Source: JABDFW01 sp035550215 | GTDB taxonomy: Bacteria > Bacteroidota > Bacteroidia > Chitinophagales > Chitinophagaceae | DNA: 64,000 bases | Direction: 5' to 3' | NCBI GenBank assembly: GCA_035550215.1 | Contig: DASZPM010000013.1 | Location: 62,001-126,000, forward strand | In this document: piece by piece, positions 8,533 to 17,203 of the stretch | How positions within the stretch are numbered: position 1 is the stretch's first letter | Layout: each line of letters begins with the position of its first letter | Program-made: the position numbers and the translations under genes | Notes under the pieces: model-generated | Told to the model about the DNA's origin: nothing | The model's input: the letters and a program-made list of their open reading frames with translations, nothing else | The model's database searches: none

Positions 8533-8611
8533 TTCAATTTAAAGATTTCAGGTTGCGGATTATCTTACTATTACGCAGCCATAGAGTTCAATGTACCAAC
8601 ATCTCATATTT

Positions 8612-8645
8612 GAATAGGCTGGTTATTTGTAAAACCAGCCTATTC
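8612..8645. terminator. Strong bidirectional terminator between convergent genes
   Basis: A perfect 13-bp stem, GAATAGGCTGGTT (8612-8624) with AACCAGCCTATTC (8633-8645), encloses an 8-base loop. T-rich sequence follows on the plus strand and A-rich-to-T sequence on the other. The stop codon of the ydcF reading frame lies inside the stem. Confidence 0.8.
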
Positions 8646-9295
8646 TTTCATCAGGTGCTTGTTATACCCCGCTGCTATAAGCTGATTGTACGCATCCCAA
8701 ACGGGCGCCGGTATTTCCTGGTATATTTGAAACCCTTTTGCCGGGTATTCTTTTATACGCTGTAAATCACCCACCATAATATTTATCACCCTCTCAAGCG
8801 GTATTTCGTCATTGGGATAATCTTCAAAAGATATTTGCGGCGAGGTAACCATTAATTTTTTCTCCGGCCAGTGCTGCTTGAACGTAGCATAACTTCTTCT
8901 TTCCATGTATGGCTTTTGCACTACAATAAATGACTGCGGGTCAATGTCTTTTTCTTTCAAAAGCTTCTGTGTAAATTGAATATTCTCGCCGGTATTGGTT
9001 GACATATTCTCAATCAAAATACTTTCAGCAGGCACGCCCATAGCTATTGCAATGGCTGCAAACTTGTCAGCCTCTTTTTCTGTCCACATATCTTGTGTAA
9101 AATTGCCAGCCCTCCGGAGAAAATCAATAAAGGTGCATACCCATGCAGGTATAATTCAGCGCCACGTTCAGCTACACGCAGGTCATGACTGCCAAGCGCC
9201 AGTATGCAATCAGCTTGTTCAAGTGAATGATTAGTATGATGATAGTCCCAGAGTGTTTTAGCAAGTTCAATTATGTCCCGGGGTATCATGCGCAT
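8640..9295 (-). pseudogene. YdcF-like (DUF218) protein, disrupted by a frameshift
   Basis: Two overlapping reverse-strand reading frames together make one YdcF/DUF218 protein of about 218 residues. The first (from 9295) covers ADCILALGSHDLRVAERGAELY and reaches LIFSGG. The second (open from about 9112) continues GNFTQDMWTEKEADKFA, then STNTGENIQFTQ to the C-terminus. The family motif SGGxGxxT is split exactly at the C run 9110-9112 (GGG on the coding strand). One extra G would restore SGGAGNFTQ, so a single base appears to be missing. The rest of both frames is intact and codon use is unbroken, so this is a recent mutation or a base-calling error in a homopolymer. Its start abuts the stop of the upstream sorbosone-dehydrogenase gene (TAAATG), implying one operon. 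Confidence 0.8.
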
Positions 9296-10570
9296 TTATT
9301 TATCATATTGTATCCTGAAAATAGTGCCGCCAATATCGTCAGTAACATATATTGCGCCATCCGGCCCCTGTGCCAGGCCGCAAGGCTTGTGCTGAGGAGC
9401 TTTGCCATTGGTGGCATAATCCTTCCCGCCAAAACCATCGGCGAAAATTTCCCATTCCCCTGAGGGTTTGCCATTTTTAAACGGCACAAATGCAATAAGG
9501 TAGCCTTTGTTTAATTGGGGCGATTTGCCATGAAAGGCAATGAATGCGCCGTTTTTATATTTTGCAGGAAAAGTATTTCCGGTATAAAAAAGTAAGTCAT
9601 CCGGCGCAAGATGTGCCGGGAAAGAAACAACCGGATTTTGGGCATTTTTCCCGCCTGTTTTTTTGCCGTCGCCTCCATATTCAGGCGACAGTATTTTTTT
9701 ATGTGTAAATGGGTCGTAATAAACATACGGCCATCCGCCGTTTGAGCCCTGGTGCAGTTCGTACATTGTTTCAGCGGGCAATAACCCTTCCTGTTGCGGC
9801 GTATAATATTGCGGAAATAACTTATTCAGCATATCCCGCCCATGCTGCATAGCAAAAAGGCTGTTTGTTGCCGTATTCCAGCACATGCCTACCATGTTTT
9901 TGAAACCGGTTGCATAATGTACCGCATTACTGTAAGTTTGATTTTGCTTACCAGCACTGAATTTCCAAACGCCGCCAACGGAATCGAGCAGCGGGCAGGG
10001 CATTGGCGCTTTTAATGATTTATCATCCACAAGGCAAGCGTTAACATACGAGCCAACCACTACGTAAATATTTCCATTATTGTCCAGCACAAATTCTTTA
10101 GCATTGTCCCTGTTCCTGTCAACAAGGCCGGTAACAATTTTTTCAGGAATGGTATTAACCACCTCATCTTTATCATTCAGTTTATAGCGGTAAACAGCGC
10201 TGTTGGATGAGGCGTATAACCATCCATTTTTTACAGCAATGCCCGTACCCGGGAAATCGCCAAACATAGTCTGTTCATCGGGTATACCATCACCGTTGGT
10301 ATCTTTTAAGTAGCAAATGCCTTTGCCATTTTTAAGCCAGCCGAGTTTAATATATATGCCGCCGTTGGGGGCTATGGCTATATGCCTTGAGCCATCAAGA
10401 CCGGTGGCGATAACCGTTGCGCTAAAACCCGCAGGCAGGCTTATGTCTGCTGCCGTCACAGTGTGCCTTGTTTTTGCAGGTACAAAAGATGCAGTGTCAC
10501 CTGTGTGTGCATACAGCGTTGTTACAGTTACGATCGCGAAAGCAGTTAAGGTTAATAATTTTTTCATCAT
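9296..10570 (-). CDS. PQQ-type sugar (sorbosone) dehydrogenase-like secreted protein
   Basis: 424 residues with a signal peptide (MMKKLLTLTAFAIVTVTTLYA). The mature part is a six-bladed beta-propeller of the glucose/sorbosone dehydrogenase group: LPAGFSATVIATGLDGSRHIAIAPNG at the start, NMVGMCWNTATNSLFAMQHGRD in the middle, and PCGLAQGPDGAIYVTDDIGGTIFRI at the end. Members bind PQQ and oxidise sugars in the periplasm. The cofactor ligands cannot be confirmed by eye and no PQQ biosynthesis genes are present here. The upstream ATG pair at 10570/10567 is ambiguous by one residue. It is followed without a gap by the ydcF-like frame. Confidence 0.83.
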   Translation of the reverse strand: MMKKLLTLTAFAIVTVTTLYAHTGDTASFVPAKTRHTVTAADISLPAGFSATVIATGLDGSRHIAIAPNGGIYIKLGWLKNGKGICYLKDTNGDGIPDEQTMFGDFPGTGIAVKNGWLYASSNSAVYRYKLNDKDEVVNTIPEKIVTGLVDRNRDNAKEFVLDNNGNIYVVVGSYVNACLVDDKSLKAPMPCPLLDSVGGVWKFSAGKQNQTYSNAVHYATGFKNMVGMCWNTATNSLFAMQHGRDMLNKLFPQYYTPQQEGLLPAETMYELHQGSNGGWPYVYYDPFTHKKILSPEYGGDGKKTGGKNAQNPVVSFPAHLAPDDLLFYTGNTFPAKYKNGAFIAFHGKSPQLNKGYLIAFVPFKNGKPSGEWEIFADGFGGKDYATNGKAPQHKPCGLAQGPDGAIYVTDDIGGTIFRIQYDK

Positions 10571-10632
10571 AATATAGTAAAGCGATAAAGATAAAGCGCC
10601 ATGAAGTTTAGCGCATACTAATAATTTGCTAA

Positions 10633-11469
10633 TTAATTTTTATCAACCAGCTTAATACCGGTTTGGGTCAGCTCAACCAGGCGTTGTTTATACAATAATC
10701 CAACTGCCATTTTGAAGGCTTTTTTGCTCATGCCAAAAAATGTATAAATATCTTCCGGGGTGCTTTTGTCATTGTAGGGCAGGTAACCGCTGTTGGCGCG
10801 CAGCAGTTCCATTATTTTGCCTGATTCATCGCCCACGCGCTGGTAACCGGGTTTACCCAGGGCTACATCAATTTTATTGTCAGGCCTTATTTTTTTTATA
10901 TACCCTTGTAGTTTTTGTCCCGGTTCAACCTCCTGGTACAATTCATTGGCATATAACATACCCGTATGCTTCTCGTTAATTATCACCACATAGCCAATAT
11001 CGGTACTGCGACTAATTACAATATCCACTATGTCCATCTCTTTTACCGTCAATTCTTCATTGCTTAGTTTTTTTTCTGTTTTTTCTGTTGCCGCAACACG
11101 CCCTGTTCTTTCGTCAAGATATATCTGCACCATATACTCTCCTCCCACCAGCATTTTTGTCCGCTGCTGCGATGCAGGTACAAACAAATCTTTCATCAGC
11201 CCCCAATCCAAAAAAGCGCCTTGCCTGGTAACACTTACCACTTTAAGTTGCACAATATCGCCAACGACGCCTTTTGGCTTTTGCGTGGTGGCAATAAGGC
11301 GATTGTCAGAATCGTGATACACAAAAACCTCAATCTCCTCCCCTGCGTGCAGCCCGCGTGGTACAAAGCGTTTGGGCAACAGTATGCCTTCGGCGCCGTC
11401 ATCAAGATAAGCGCCTATAGCCGTGATGCGCAGTACTTTTAATATATTATATTGCCCAACGTTAACCAT
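10633..11469 (-). CDS. CvfB-family S1-type RNA-binding protein
   Basis: 278 residues. It has repeated S1/OB-fold units: GAYLDDGAEGILLPKRFVPRG near residues 19-40, GAFLDWGLMKDLFVPASQQ near 84-103 and a third degenerate unit (VIINEKHTGMLYANELY, about 157-173). A C-terminal winged-helix-like segment follows (TPEDIYTFFGMSKKAFKMAVG, about 235-256). This is the CvfB/YitL layout of RNA-binding virulence or stress regulators. It is cytosolic, and its target RNAs are unknown. The length agrees with the family. It is transcribed away from the GH43 gene. Confidence 0.88.
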   Translation of the reverse strand: MVNVGQYNILKVLRITAIGAYLDDGAEGILLPKRFVPRGLHAGEEIEVFVYHDSDNRLIATTQKPKGVVGDIVQLKVVSVTRQGAFLDWGLMKDLFVPASQQRTKMLVGGEYMVQIYLDERTGRVAATEKTEKKLSNEELTVKEMDIVDIVISRSTDIGYVVIINEKHTGMLYANELYQEVEPGQKLQGYIKKIRPDNKIDVALGKPGYQRVGDESGKIMELLRANSGYLPYNDKSTPEDIYTFFGMSKKAFKMAVGLLYKQRLVELTQTGIKLVDKN

Positions 11470-11569
11470 GTGTATAAATATGCGCTAAGGTATGTTAATT
11501 ACATACTACAATTTTATAATGCCTTTCAATACAAATTTATTTACTTTACCGTTTTATTAATATTGTATT

Positions 11570-12547
11570 ATGAAGAAGTGGTTGACATTATTTTTTGCAG
11601 GTTGTTTAAGTGCACTGCAGTTGTTTTCGCAGACAGAAAAATCCGGCAATCCCATATTCAAAGGATGGTATGCTGACCCCGAGGCAAGAATTTTTAACAA
11701 CGAATATTGGGTGTATCCCACTTACTCCGCCCCGTATAACGAGCAAGTGTTTATGGACGCTTTCTCATCACCTGATCTTATTCACTGGATAAAGCATAGC
11801 CGTATAGTTGACACAGCCAGCGTAAAATGGGCAAGACGCGCTATGTGGGCGCCCAGTATTGTGGAGAAAGATGGCAAATACTACTTGTTTTTTGGTGCCA
11901 ATGACATACAAAACAATAAACAAACGGGCGGCATTGGTATAGCCGTATCTGATAACCCCGGCGGCCCCTTTAAGGATTATCTTGGTAAACCGCTGATAGG
12001 CGCTTTTCATAACGGTGCACAACCCATTGACCAGTTTGTTTTTAAAGACGTGGACGGCCAATATTATATGACTTACGGCGGATGGGGGCATTGCAATATT
12101 GTAAAACTGAATAAAGATTTTACCGGCCTCGAGCCGTTTGCCGATGGAACAGTGTACAAAGAAATTACACCGCAGGGTTATGTTGAAGGCTCATTTATGG
12201 TTTATAAAGACGGCAAGTATTATTTTATGTGGAGTGAAGGCGGCTGGACCGGCCCGGATTATTCCGTTGCTTATGCCATAGCTAACTCCCCTTTCGGGCC
12301 TTTTAAGCGTATAGGCAAAATATTGCAGCAGGACAGTACTGTAGCAACCGGCGCAGGCCATCATTCCGTAATACATGTACCCGGCACAGACAAATGGTTT
12401 ATTGTTTACCATCGGAGGCCACTTGGCGAAACTGACGGCAACCACCGTGTTACCTGCATTGACGCCATGTATTTTGATAAAGAAGGTTTTATAAAACCGG
12501 TTAAAATAACCAAAGAAGGGGTAGAAACAACACTGCTGAAAAAATAA
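11570..12547 (+). CDS. Glycoside hydrolase family 43 protein, secreted
   Basis: 325 residues with a signal peptide (1-20). A single five-bladed GH43 catalytic domain fills the protein. Likely catalytic residues are Asp36 (base, in WYADPEARIF), Asp154 (pKa modulator, PIDQFVF) and Glu206 (acid, YVEGSFM), in the usual order and spacing. Such enzymes release arabinose, xylose or galactose from plant polysaccharides. The exact specificity cannot be assigned. There is no accessory CBM and no SusC/D pair nearby, so it is an isolated enzyme. It diverges from the CvfB-like gene. Confidence 0.9.
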   Translation: MKKWLTLFFAGCLSALQLFSQTEKSGNPIFKGWYADPEARIFNNEYWVYPTYSAPYNEQVFMDAFSSPDLIHWIKHSRIVDTASVKWARRAMWAPSIVEKDGKYYLFFGANDIQNNKQTGGIGIAVSDNPGGPFKDYLGKPLIGAFHNGAQPIDQFVFKDVDGQYYMTYGGWGHCNIVKLNKDFTGLEPFADGTVYKEITPQGYVEGSFMVYKDGKYYFMWSEGGWTGPDYSVAYAIANSPFGPFKRIGKILQQDSTVATGAGHHSVIHVPGTDKWFIVYHRRPLGETDGNHRVTCIDAMYFDKEGFIKPVKITKEGVETTLLKK

Positions 12548-12599
12548 ACTAATTGACTATCCGCATATATACACCACACTTTAAAACAATATAGACACT

Positions 12600-12776
12600 A
12601 TGATTAATAAACGTTATGAAGATAACTTAAAAACAGACAAACAAAAAAAAGCAGCTTATGAAGTACAAAAGCTGCTTGAAGGATTTTCTTATTCGGAAGT
12701 ATCGTCCATTCTGTGGGAAGTAAAATGTTCTTGTGAGGAAAACAATGTAGTTATGTTCACATCTTCGGAAAATTAG
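12600..12776 (+). CDS. Small unknown protein (58 residues)
   Basis: An ATG-to-TAG ORF beginning MINKRYEDNLKTDKQKKAAY and continuing with EVQKLLEGFSYSEVSSILWE. It is predicted largely helical, with two cysteines close together (KCSCEEN). Codon use is AT-rich, unlike the GH43 gene before it but like the rest of this 1.2-kb pocket. No family is recognised. Its last 20 bases overlap the 3' end of a convergent small ORF (12757-12924). Confidence 0.5.
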   Translation: MINKRYEDNLKTDKQKKAAYEVQKLLEGFSYSEVSSILWEVKCSCEENNVVMFTSSEN

Positions 12777-12924
12777 CTTTTTTCAATGTTTCATTTAGTT
12801 GCTTTAGGTTAGATTCTATTTTGCTCAATCTTTCTAATAATTCACTAAATGCAGTTGCGGTTGGTGTATTATTCTTGAAATGTTCAAGATATACTTTTAG
12901 CTCTTTGAACTGTTCGTCTGTCAT
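12757..12924 (-). CDS. Small coiled-coil protein (55 residues), unknown
   Basis: The reverse-strand ORF starts MTDEQFKELKVYLEHFKNNT and ends in a heptad-like helix (FSELLERLSKIESNLKQLNE), a convincing protein-like pattern despite the short length. It probably oligomerises through this helix. It is convergent with the 58-residue ORF and overlaps it by 20 bases. Together with neighbouring tiny ORFs it forms an AT-rich cluster that may be an accessory insertion. Confidence 0.55.
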   Translation of the reverse strand: MTDEQFKELKVYLEHFKNNTPTATAFSELLERLSKIESNLKQLNETLKKANFPKM

Positions 12925-12960
12925 AACAATTTGTTTTTAAGGTTTATAAAAAATAGTTGG

Positions 12961-13243
12961 TTAAATATGAAGTAGTTTATAACTGGCTTCTGTACCAGCA
13001 TCATACAACTTACGAAGATAATTCTGAACGCCGGTGTTATTATTAACATCAATAACACCTTCAGGAAAATTACCGTCTTCATCTTGACAATTATAGAAAG
13101 AGAAAATTCGTGATGAGTTTTCATATCACAATAATATTCTGTCTCGATAGACCAAATATCTCGTTCTCTTTTATGTAAATGATATTGTGATTTTCGTTTA
13201 AATAACTTGTATGGTATGGATTGCTTTTTATGAACAGTGCCAT
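12961..13243 (-). pseudogene. Small AT-rich gene broken by a one-base frameshift, unknown family
   Basis: The reverse strand from ATG 13243 reads MALFIKSNPYHTSYLNENHN and on to GLSRQNIIVI, then a TGA. In the frame one base further the sequence continues YENSSRIFSFYNCQDEDGN and ends SYKLLHI at 12961. Skipping the single T at 13126 joins both into one sensible protein of about 93 residues. I do not recognise the family. Its first codons overlap those of a small divergent ORF (13237-13362) by 7 bases, so at least one of the two starts is probably wrong. Confidence 0.45.
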
Positions 13244-13362
13244 CGAAGACAAATGAAAAGGAAAAAGATATTAACCTTAATTTAACTTACGAAGAAGCAA
13301 TGAAAAAGATTTTAAGTACTCCCCTTCCTAAAAAAGAAGTGAAGAAAAAGAAACCTAAGTAA
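13237..13362 (+). CDS. Small basic-tailed protein (41 residues), GTG start
   Basis: From GTG 13237 the ORF reads MPSKTNEKEKDINLNLTYEE followed by AMKKILSTPLPKKEVKKKKPK and a double stop (TAATAA). The LTYEEAMKKxLxTPLPKK pattern is familiar from small uncharacterised Bacteroidota proteins, which favours a real gene. An in-frame TGA lies two codons upstream of the GTG, so no longer start is possible. Function is unknown; the acidic then Pro/Lys-rich layout suggests an intrinsically disordered tail. A hairpin follows at 13383. Confidence 0.5.
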   Translation: MPSKTNEKEKDINLNLTYEEAMKKILSTPLPKKEVKKKKPK

Positions 13363-13382
13363 TAACCTGTAAATATCTAACT

Positions 13383-13402
13383 GGTAGCTTAAAAAGGCTA
13401 CC
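13383..13402 (+). terminator. Possible terminator after the 41-residue ORF
   Basis: GGTAGC (13383-13388) pairs with GCTACC (13397-13402) around an A-rich loop; the following bases are only moderately T-rich. Confidence 0.35.
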
Positions 13403-13723
13403 TCTTTAAAGGGTTAGGTTACTATTTTTTTCAATGTTAATTTAAAGCCCGTCTCAACGTAAAGCCTAAGTAAACCACCCTTGATAAAAACAATCAATTT
13501 GTTTAAAGTCTAATACCTGTTTTTTATGTTATTTCAATATAAACTATCTATCAATTTGTTATGGGAACGTAAGGTAACTGCTATATCGTCGCCTCTTTTT
13601 TCCATGCGTTTGCCATACTTGTCCACGCCTTTTCTACTCAAATTGTATTCTTACTTAGTTGAAAATAAATCTAACATAATGAAATACCATTAGTTAGATT
13701 ATTGCTAATTTTTAAGGGAAGGA
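13403..13723. other. AT-rich stretch without an intact gene; coding debris on the minus strand
   Basis: No complete gene is visible. On the reverse strand 13534-13650 is an open stretch of 38 codons ending in a stop. It reads like protein (GVDKYGKRMEKRGDDIAVTL) but has no good start, so I treat it as a gene remnant of unknown origin. Confidence 0.4.
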
Positions 13724-13823
13724 AATGAATATTATTCAGCCATACGAAATAAACCAGCCACGCAAAATAATACACCATTTAAGGTGTTATAGTTATTATT
13801 GCAGGGCAACCAAAATAAAGCGT

Positions 13824-14405
13824 ATGAACAAAGGCAGGCTTGAAGCATTCAGCGATGGGGTGCTGGCGATAATCATTACAATTATGGTGCTTGAAATAAA
13901 AGTACCGCAAGGGGCAGATTGGGCCTCGCTTAAGCCGCTTGTGCCGGTAATGTTAAGCTATTGCCTTAGCTTCGTATTTGTCGCCATCTACTGGGGCAAT
14001 CATCATCATTTACTGCACACAGTAAAAACGGTTAATGCCGGTATTATTTGGGCCAACATCAATTTGTTGTTTTGGCTGTCGCTTGTACCCGTAGCCACCG
14101 GGTGGATGGGCGAAAACCATTTTGCCGTAAATACCATTATTGTATATGCCATCTTGTTGCTGCTCAGCGGTTTTGCTTATACCATACTGCAGGCAGTAGT
14201 TGAAAAAACAAACCCGCCGGCGCCCGCACTGGCAGAGGCGCTTGCACGGTCAAGGGTAAAAGGTTATATATCGGTGGTTTTTTATGCTGCAGCTATACCA
14301 TTTGCTTATGTAAATACCGTAATATCGGGGATATTATTTGCAATGGTGTCAGTAATGTGGCTGATACCTGATAAAAATATTGAACGCGCATTAAAAGAAA
14401 AATGA
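13824..14405 (+). CDS. TMEM175-like (DUF1211) potassium channel family protein
   Basis: 193 residues from ATG 13824. The family signature RxxxFSD occurs at the very start (MNKGRLEAFSDGVLAI), where TMEM175 proteins normally begin. An upstream ATG (13725) with a good GGAAGG site would add 33 basic residues with no counterpart in the family, so I prefer 13824, but not firmly. Six hydrophobic segments follow, and the WGNHHHLLH motif between helices 2 and 3 is also typical. It is probably a homo-oligomeric cation (K+) channel in the inner membrane. Confidence 0.85.
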   Translation: MNKGRLEAFSDGVLAIIITIMVLEIKVPQGADWASLKPLVPVMLSYCLSFVFVAIYWGNHHHLLHTVKTVNAGIIWANINLLFWLSLVPVATGWMGENHFAVNTIIVYAILLLLSGFAYTILQAVVEKTNPPAPALAEALARSRVKGYISVVFYAAAIPFAYVNTVISGILFAMVSVMWLIPDKNIERALKEK

Positions 14406-14409
14406 TACT

Positions 14410-14706
14410 ATGGAAGAAAAACCTGTTATTACAAACAACGAAGCACAACACCGTTTTGAAACAATACAAAATGATGAAGTGGCTTTTTTAGAATACCGCT
14501 TTTATAAAAAAGACATTGCACTTATGCATACACTGGTACCAAAGGCGCTGGAAGGCAGAGGCATTGCGTCTGCCCTGGCTGTATATGCTTTTGATTACGC
14601 CAGACAATATAATATGCCTGTGATGGTATATTGTCCTTTTGTTGCGGCGTTTTTAAAAAAGCACCCCGAATACAATGTACAGGTGGATAAGAATTATGTG
14701 AAGTAA
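14410..14706 (+). CDS. Small GNAT acetyltransferase (YjdJ/COG2388 type)
   Basis: 98 residues, the usual size for this single-unit family. The acetyl-CoA-binding loop is HTLVPKALEGRGIASALAVY, and the C-terminal CPFVAAFLKKHPEY is also diagnostic. Members acetylate small amines, but substrates are mostly unknown. It starts 4 bases after the TMEM175-like gene and is probably co-transcribed with it. Confidence 0.85.
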   Translation: MEEKPVITNNEAQHRFETIQNDEVAFLEYRFYKKDIALMHTLVPKALEGRGIASALAVYAFDYARQYNMPVMVYCPFVAAFLKKHPEYNVQVDKNYVK

Positions 14707-14764
14707 CTACTGACAGTGTAACATAAACACTCAATATGCGTTTATTGATAAACATTACTGTAAT

Positions 14765-15913
14765 ATGACTACTACAGCAACAACAGCCCTGCCTGTAAAA
14801 GCCAAAATTAATTATATTGACAATTTGCGGGTATTACTTACGGTACTGGTAATCATGCATCATACCTTTATTACCTATGGCGCCCCCGGCGGGTGGTATT
14901 TTACCGACAAATCAACCAACACCGGCGCGCTTGTTTTTATGACGCTGTTTGTTGCAACCAACCAGGCTTTTTTCATGGGCTTCTTCTTTTTTATATCAGC
15001 ATTATTTACCGAATCGTCTTACCGCAAAAAGGGAACTGCAAAATTTATAACAGACCGGCTGAAAAGATTAGGCATACCATTGTTGTTTTATTCATTTATC
15101 TTCTCTCCTTTTCTTAATTATCTTGTTTATACGTTTGGCAAAGGGCATAACATATCTGTCGCTCAATATTTAAGAGGGTATGATGACTGGATTGATTTTG
15201 GCGTGTTGTGGTTTGTAGCTGCGTTGCTGGTTTTTACGCTGGTTTATACGGCTATTCAAAAAATAACTACTGGTAAGGCACACCGCAAAATAAGCCTGCC
15301 CGGCAATGGCGCTATTTTAGTATTTGCCCTTGTGTTAGGCATAGTAAGCTATGCCGTGCGAATAGTCTTCCCGGTGGGCTGGGTGCTTCACCCGGTTGGT
15401 TTTCAATTAGGGCATTTCAGCCAGTATATCGCTTTATTCAGCCTGGGGATAGTTGCATCAAGAAATAACTGGCTTAATAAAATTGATTACGGCCGGGGCC
15501 GGTTTTGGCTCGTAAGGGCTTTGCTTTTAATACTGGTTATGTTCCCATCATTATACGGCATAAAGGAAGCAACCAACAGTTCCCTTGATGCATTCCAGGG
15601 CAATGGTAGCTGGCAGTCGCTGTTATCCGCGGTTTGGGAGCAGGTAACAGGGATAGCTATAATCATGGCTTTGCTGGGCATAGCTAAAGCAAAGTGGAAC
15701 GGGAGTACTCCCCTGCTTAAAAAAATGGCAAGGGCATCTTTTGCCACTTATATTATTCACCCGCTTTTTGTTATATCCTGTGGCCTTATATTACAGCACT
15801 GGAACATTGAACCTGCCATTAAATTACTTGTGGCACTGCCTTTTGCCGTTACAAGTTCATTTATAGCAGGCGCATTAATTGTAAAATTACCGGGTGTTAA
15901 AAATATAGTGTAG
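14765..15913 (+). CDS. Acyltransferase family 3 membrane protein
   Basis: 382 residues with about ten membrane helices. The N-terminus YIDNLRVLLTVLVIMHHTFI carries the conserved His pair region of acyltransferase-3 proteins, and FFISALFTESSYRKKGTAKF follows with the family's Arg/Lys cytoplasmic loop. Such proteins move acyl groups (acetyl, succinyl) onto extracytoplasmic sugars or peptidoglycan. The substrate is not deducible and no glycan-synthesis genes are adjacent. Confidence 0.83.
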   Translation: MTTTATTALPVKAKINYIDNLRVLLTVLVIMHHTFITYGAPGGWYFTDKSTNTGALVFMTLFVATNQAFFMGFFFFISALFTESSYRKKGTAKFITDRLKRLGIPLLFYSFIFSPFLNYLVYTFGKGHNISVAQYLRGYDDWIDFGVLWFVAALLVFTLVYTAIQKITTGKAHRKISLPGNGAILVFALVLGIVSYAVRIVFPVGWVLHPVGFQLGHFSQYIALFSLGIVASRNNWLNKIDYGRGRFWLVRALLLILVMFPSLYGIKEATNSSLDAFQGNGSWQSLLSAVWEQVTGIAIIMALLGIAKAKWNGSTPLLKKMARASFATYIIHPLFVISCGLILQHWNIEPAIKLLVALPFAVTSSFIAGALIVKLPGVKNIV

Positions 15914-15958
15914 CGCACTAAAATTCCTCAACGGTTATACATTACATGATGGCATTAT

Positions 15959-15966
15959 TATATTTG
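15959..15966 (+). promoter_or_regulatory. Putative -7 promoter box for the EEP-family gene
   Basis: TATATTTG matches TAnnTTTG exactly, 28 bases before the ATG at 15995. No clear -33 element is seen. Confidence 0.35.
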
Positions 15967-15994
15967 CAATGGCCGTAGCGGTAACTGTTATATT

Positions 15995-17116
15995 ATGAAG
16001 AAGATAGTAAGGATAGTATGGACGATATTAAGCGTGGTAGTTATGACGGTATACCTGTTGTCATGCCTGTCGCCTTTTATACCTCCTTCATCATTCTCAT
16101 ACCTTTCTCTTTTAGCACTCGTGTTCCCGTTCTTATTCGCCGCGGCATTATTATGCGCAGCAGGTTATTTTTTTATAAAAAAGGGAGCCGCACTGCTTAT
16201 ACTTTTGGTTATCATCGCCGCTGGCTTTAAGAACCTGCACTCAATGTTTGCATTTAACCTGCCTGGGTGGCAAATGCAAAAGCAAACCGGCAGCCTGCGG
16301 ATTATGACATGGAATGTTGAAACTTTTTTAAATTTTTATCCCAGCACGAACCCTGCATCAAAACCGAGGTTTGAAATGTATGATGTAATAAAACAATACA
16401 ACCCCGATGTTTTGTGTGTACAGGAGATGAGAGATGTACAGGGGCCTGACTTTGGTTCTTCAAAAAAAGAAGTTATACAATTAGGGTACCCGTATGTATA
16501 TTTTTCGAATGATTCAATAGAGCCTATTGACCATGCAGATACGGCATATAGCGGTGTCGCCATTTTTTCCAGGTTGCCATTAACAGACAGTGCAAGAATA
16601 AACATACGGAATAAAGGCATGAATGAAAATATGATTTATGCGGACATTGCGCTGGGTAATAAAAAACTGCGCATATTTACAGGCCATCTTGCTTCGCTGA
16701 ATCTGTATATCGATACATTATACGAGCCTTCATCCCCAGACAATATTTATGAAAAAACGTATAAACGTAAAAGAAAAATAGAATACAGGTTCAGGGAGGG
16801 CGAGATAACACACGAGCAGGAGACAGCTATTATAAGGCAGCAAATAAAAGCCAGCCCCTACCCTGCAGTTTATTGCGGTGACAATAACGCAACTCCGGCA
16901 TCGTATAATTATCATTATTTAAAAGCTGATATGAAAGATGCATTTATACAAAAAGGGTCAGGATTTGGGGGAACGTTTTACAAAATATTGCCTACGTTGC
17001 GTATAGATGTTTGTTTTGTTAACAGCGCTTTAAATATTCTTCAATGCACTGTACCACAGGCAGAATTGTCAGACCATTTTCCCGTTGTAACGGATATTGC
17101 ATGGAAAAAGAATTAG
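15995..17116 (+). CDS. Endonuclease/exonuclease/phosphatase family protein, membrane-anchored
   Basis: 373 residues. Three hydrophobic segments (about 7-28, 35-62, 66-85) precede the catalytic domain. That domain shows the standard EEP motif order: RIMTWNVETF, VLCVQEMRD with the metal-binding Glu, GHLAS, YCGDNNATPAS, and LSDHFPVVTDI with the catalytic His-Asp pair. It should be a Mg2+-dependent phosphodiesterase or nuclease working outside the cytoplasmic membrane. Proteins of this layout are frequent in Bacteroidota; their substrate (DNA, phospholipid or other) is not known. Confidence 0.86.
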   Translation: MKKIVRIVWTILSVVVMTVYLLSCLSPFIPPSSFSYLSLLALVFPFLFAAALLCAAGYFFIKKGAALLILLVIIAAGFKNLHSMFAFNLPGWQMQKQTGSLRIMTWNVETFLNFYPSTNPASKPRFEMYDVIKQYNPDVLCVQEMRDVQGPDFGSSKKEVIQLGYPYVYFSNDSIEPIDHADTAYSGVAIFSRLPLTDSARINIRNKGMNENMIYADIALGNKKLRIFTGHLASLNLYIDTLYEPSSPDNIYEKTYKRKRKIEYRFREGEITHEQETAIIRQQIKASPYPAVYCGDNNATPASYNYHYLKADMKDAFIQKGSGFGGTFYKILPTLRIDVCFVNSALNILQCTVPQAELSDHFPVVTDIAWKKN

Positions 17117-17203
17117 AAATATACAAGGCGATTAAAAAATTAATTATTCGATATTCAGGCATGCAGTATACTTTAGCGCAGGAATATTAAAGCCGGTATA
17201 AAT

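Noticed and set aside
5256..12547. Carbohydrate genes as a polysaccharide utilisation locus
   Set aside because: No SusC/SusD pair, no dedicated regulator, mixed gene orientation and unrelated genes in between.
12921..13124. 67-codon minus-strand ORF as a gene
   Set aside because: It is a third-frame reading through the frameshifted small gene; the reading in the other two frames is clearly more protein-like.
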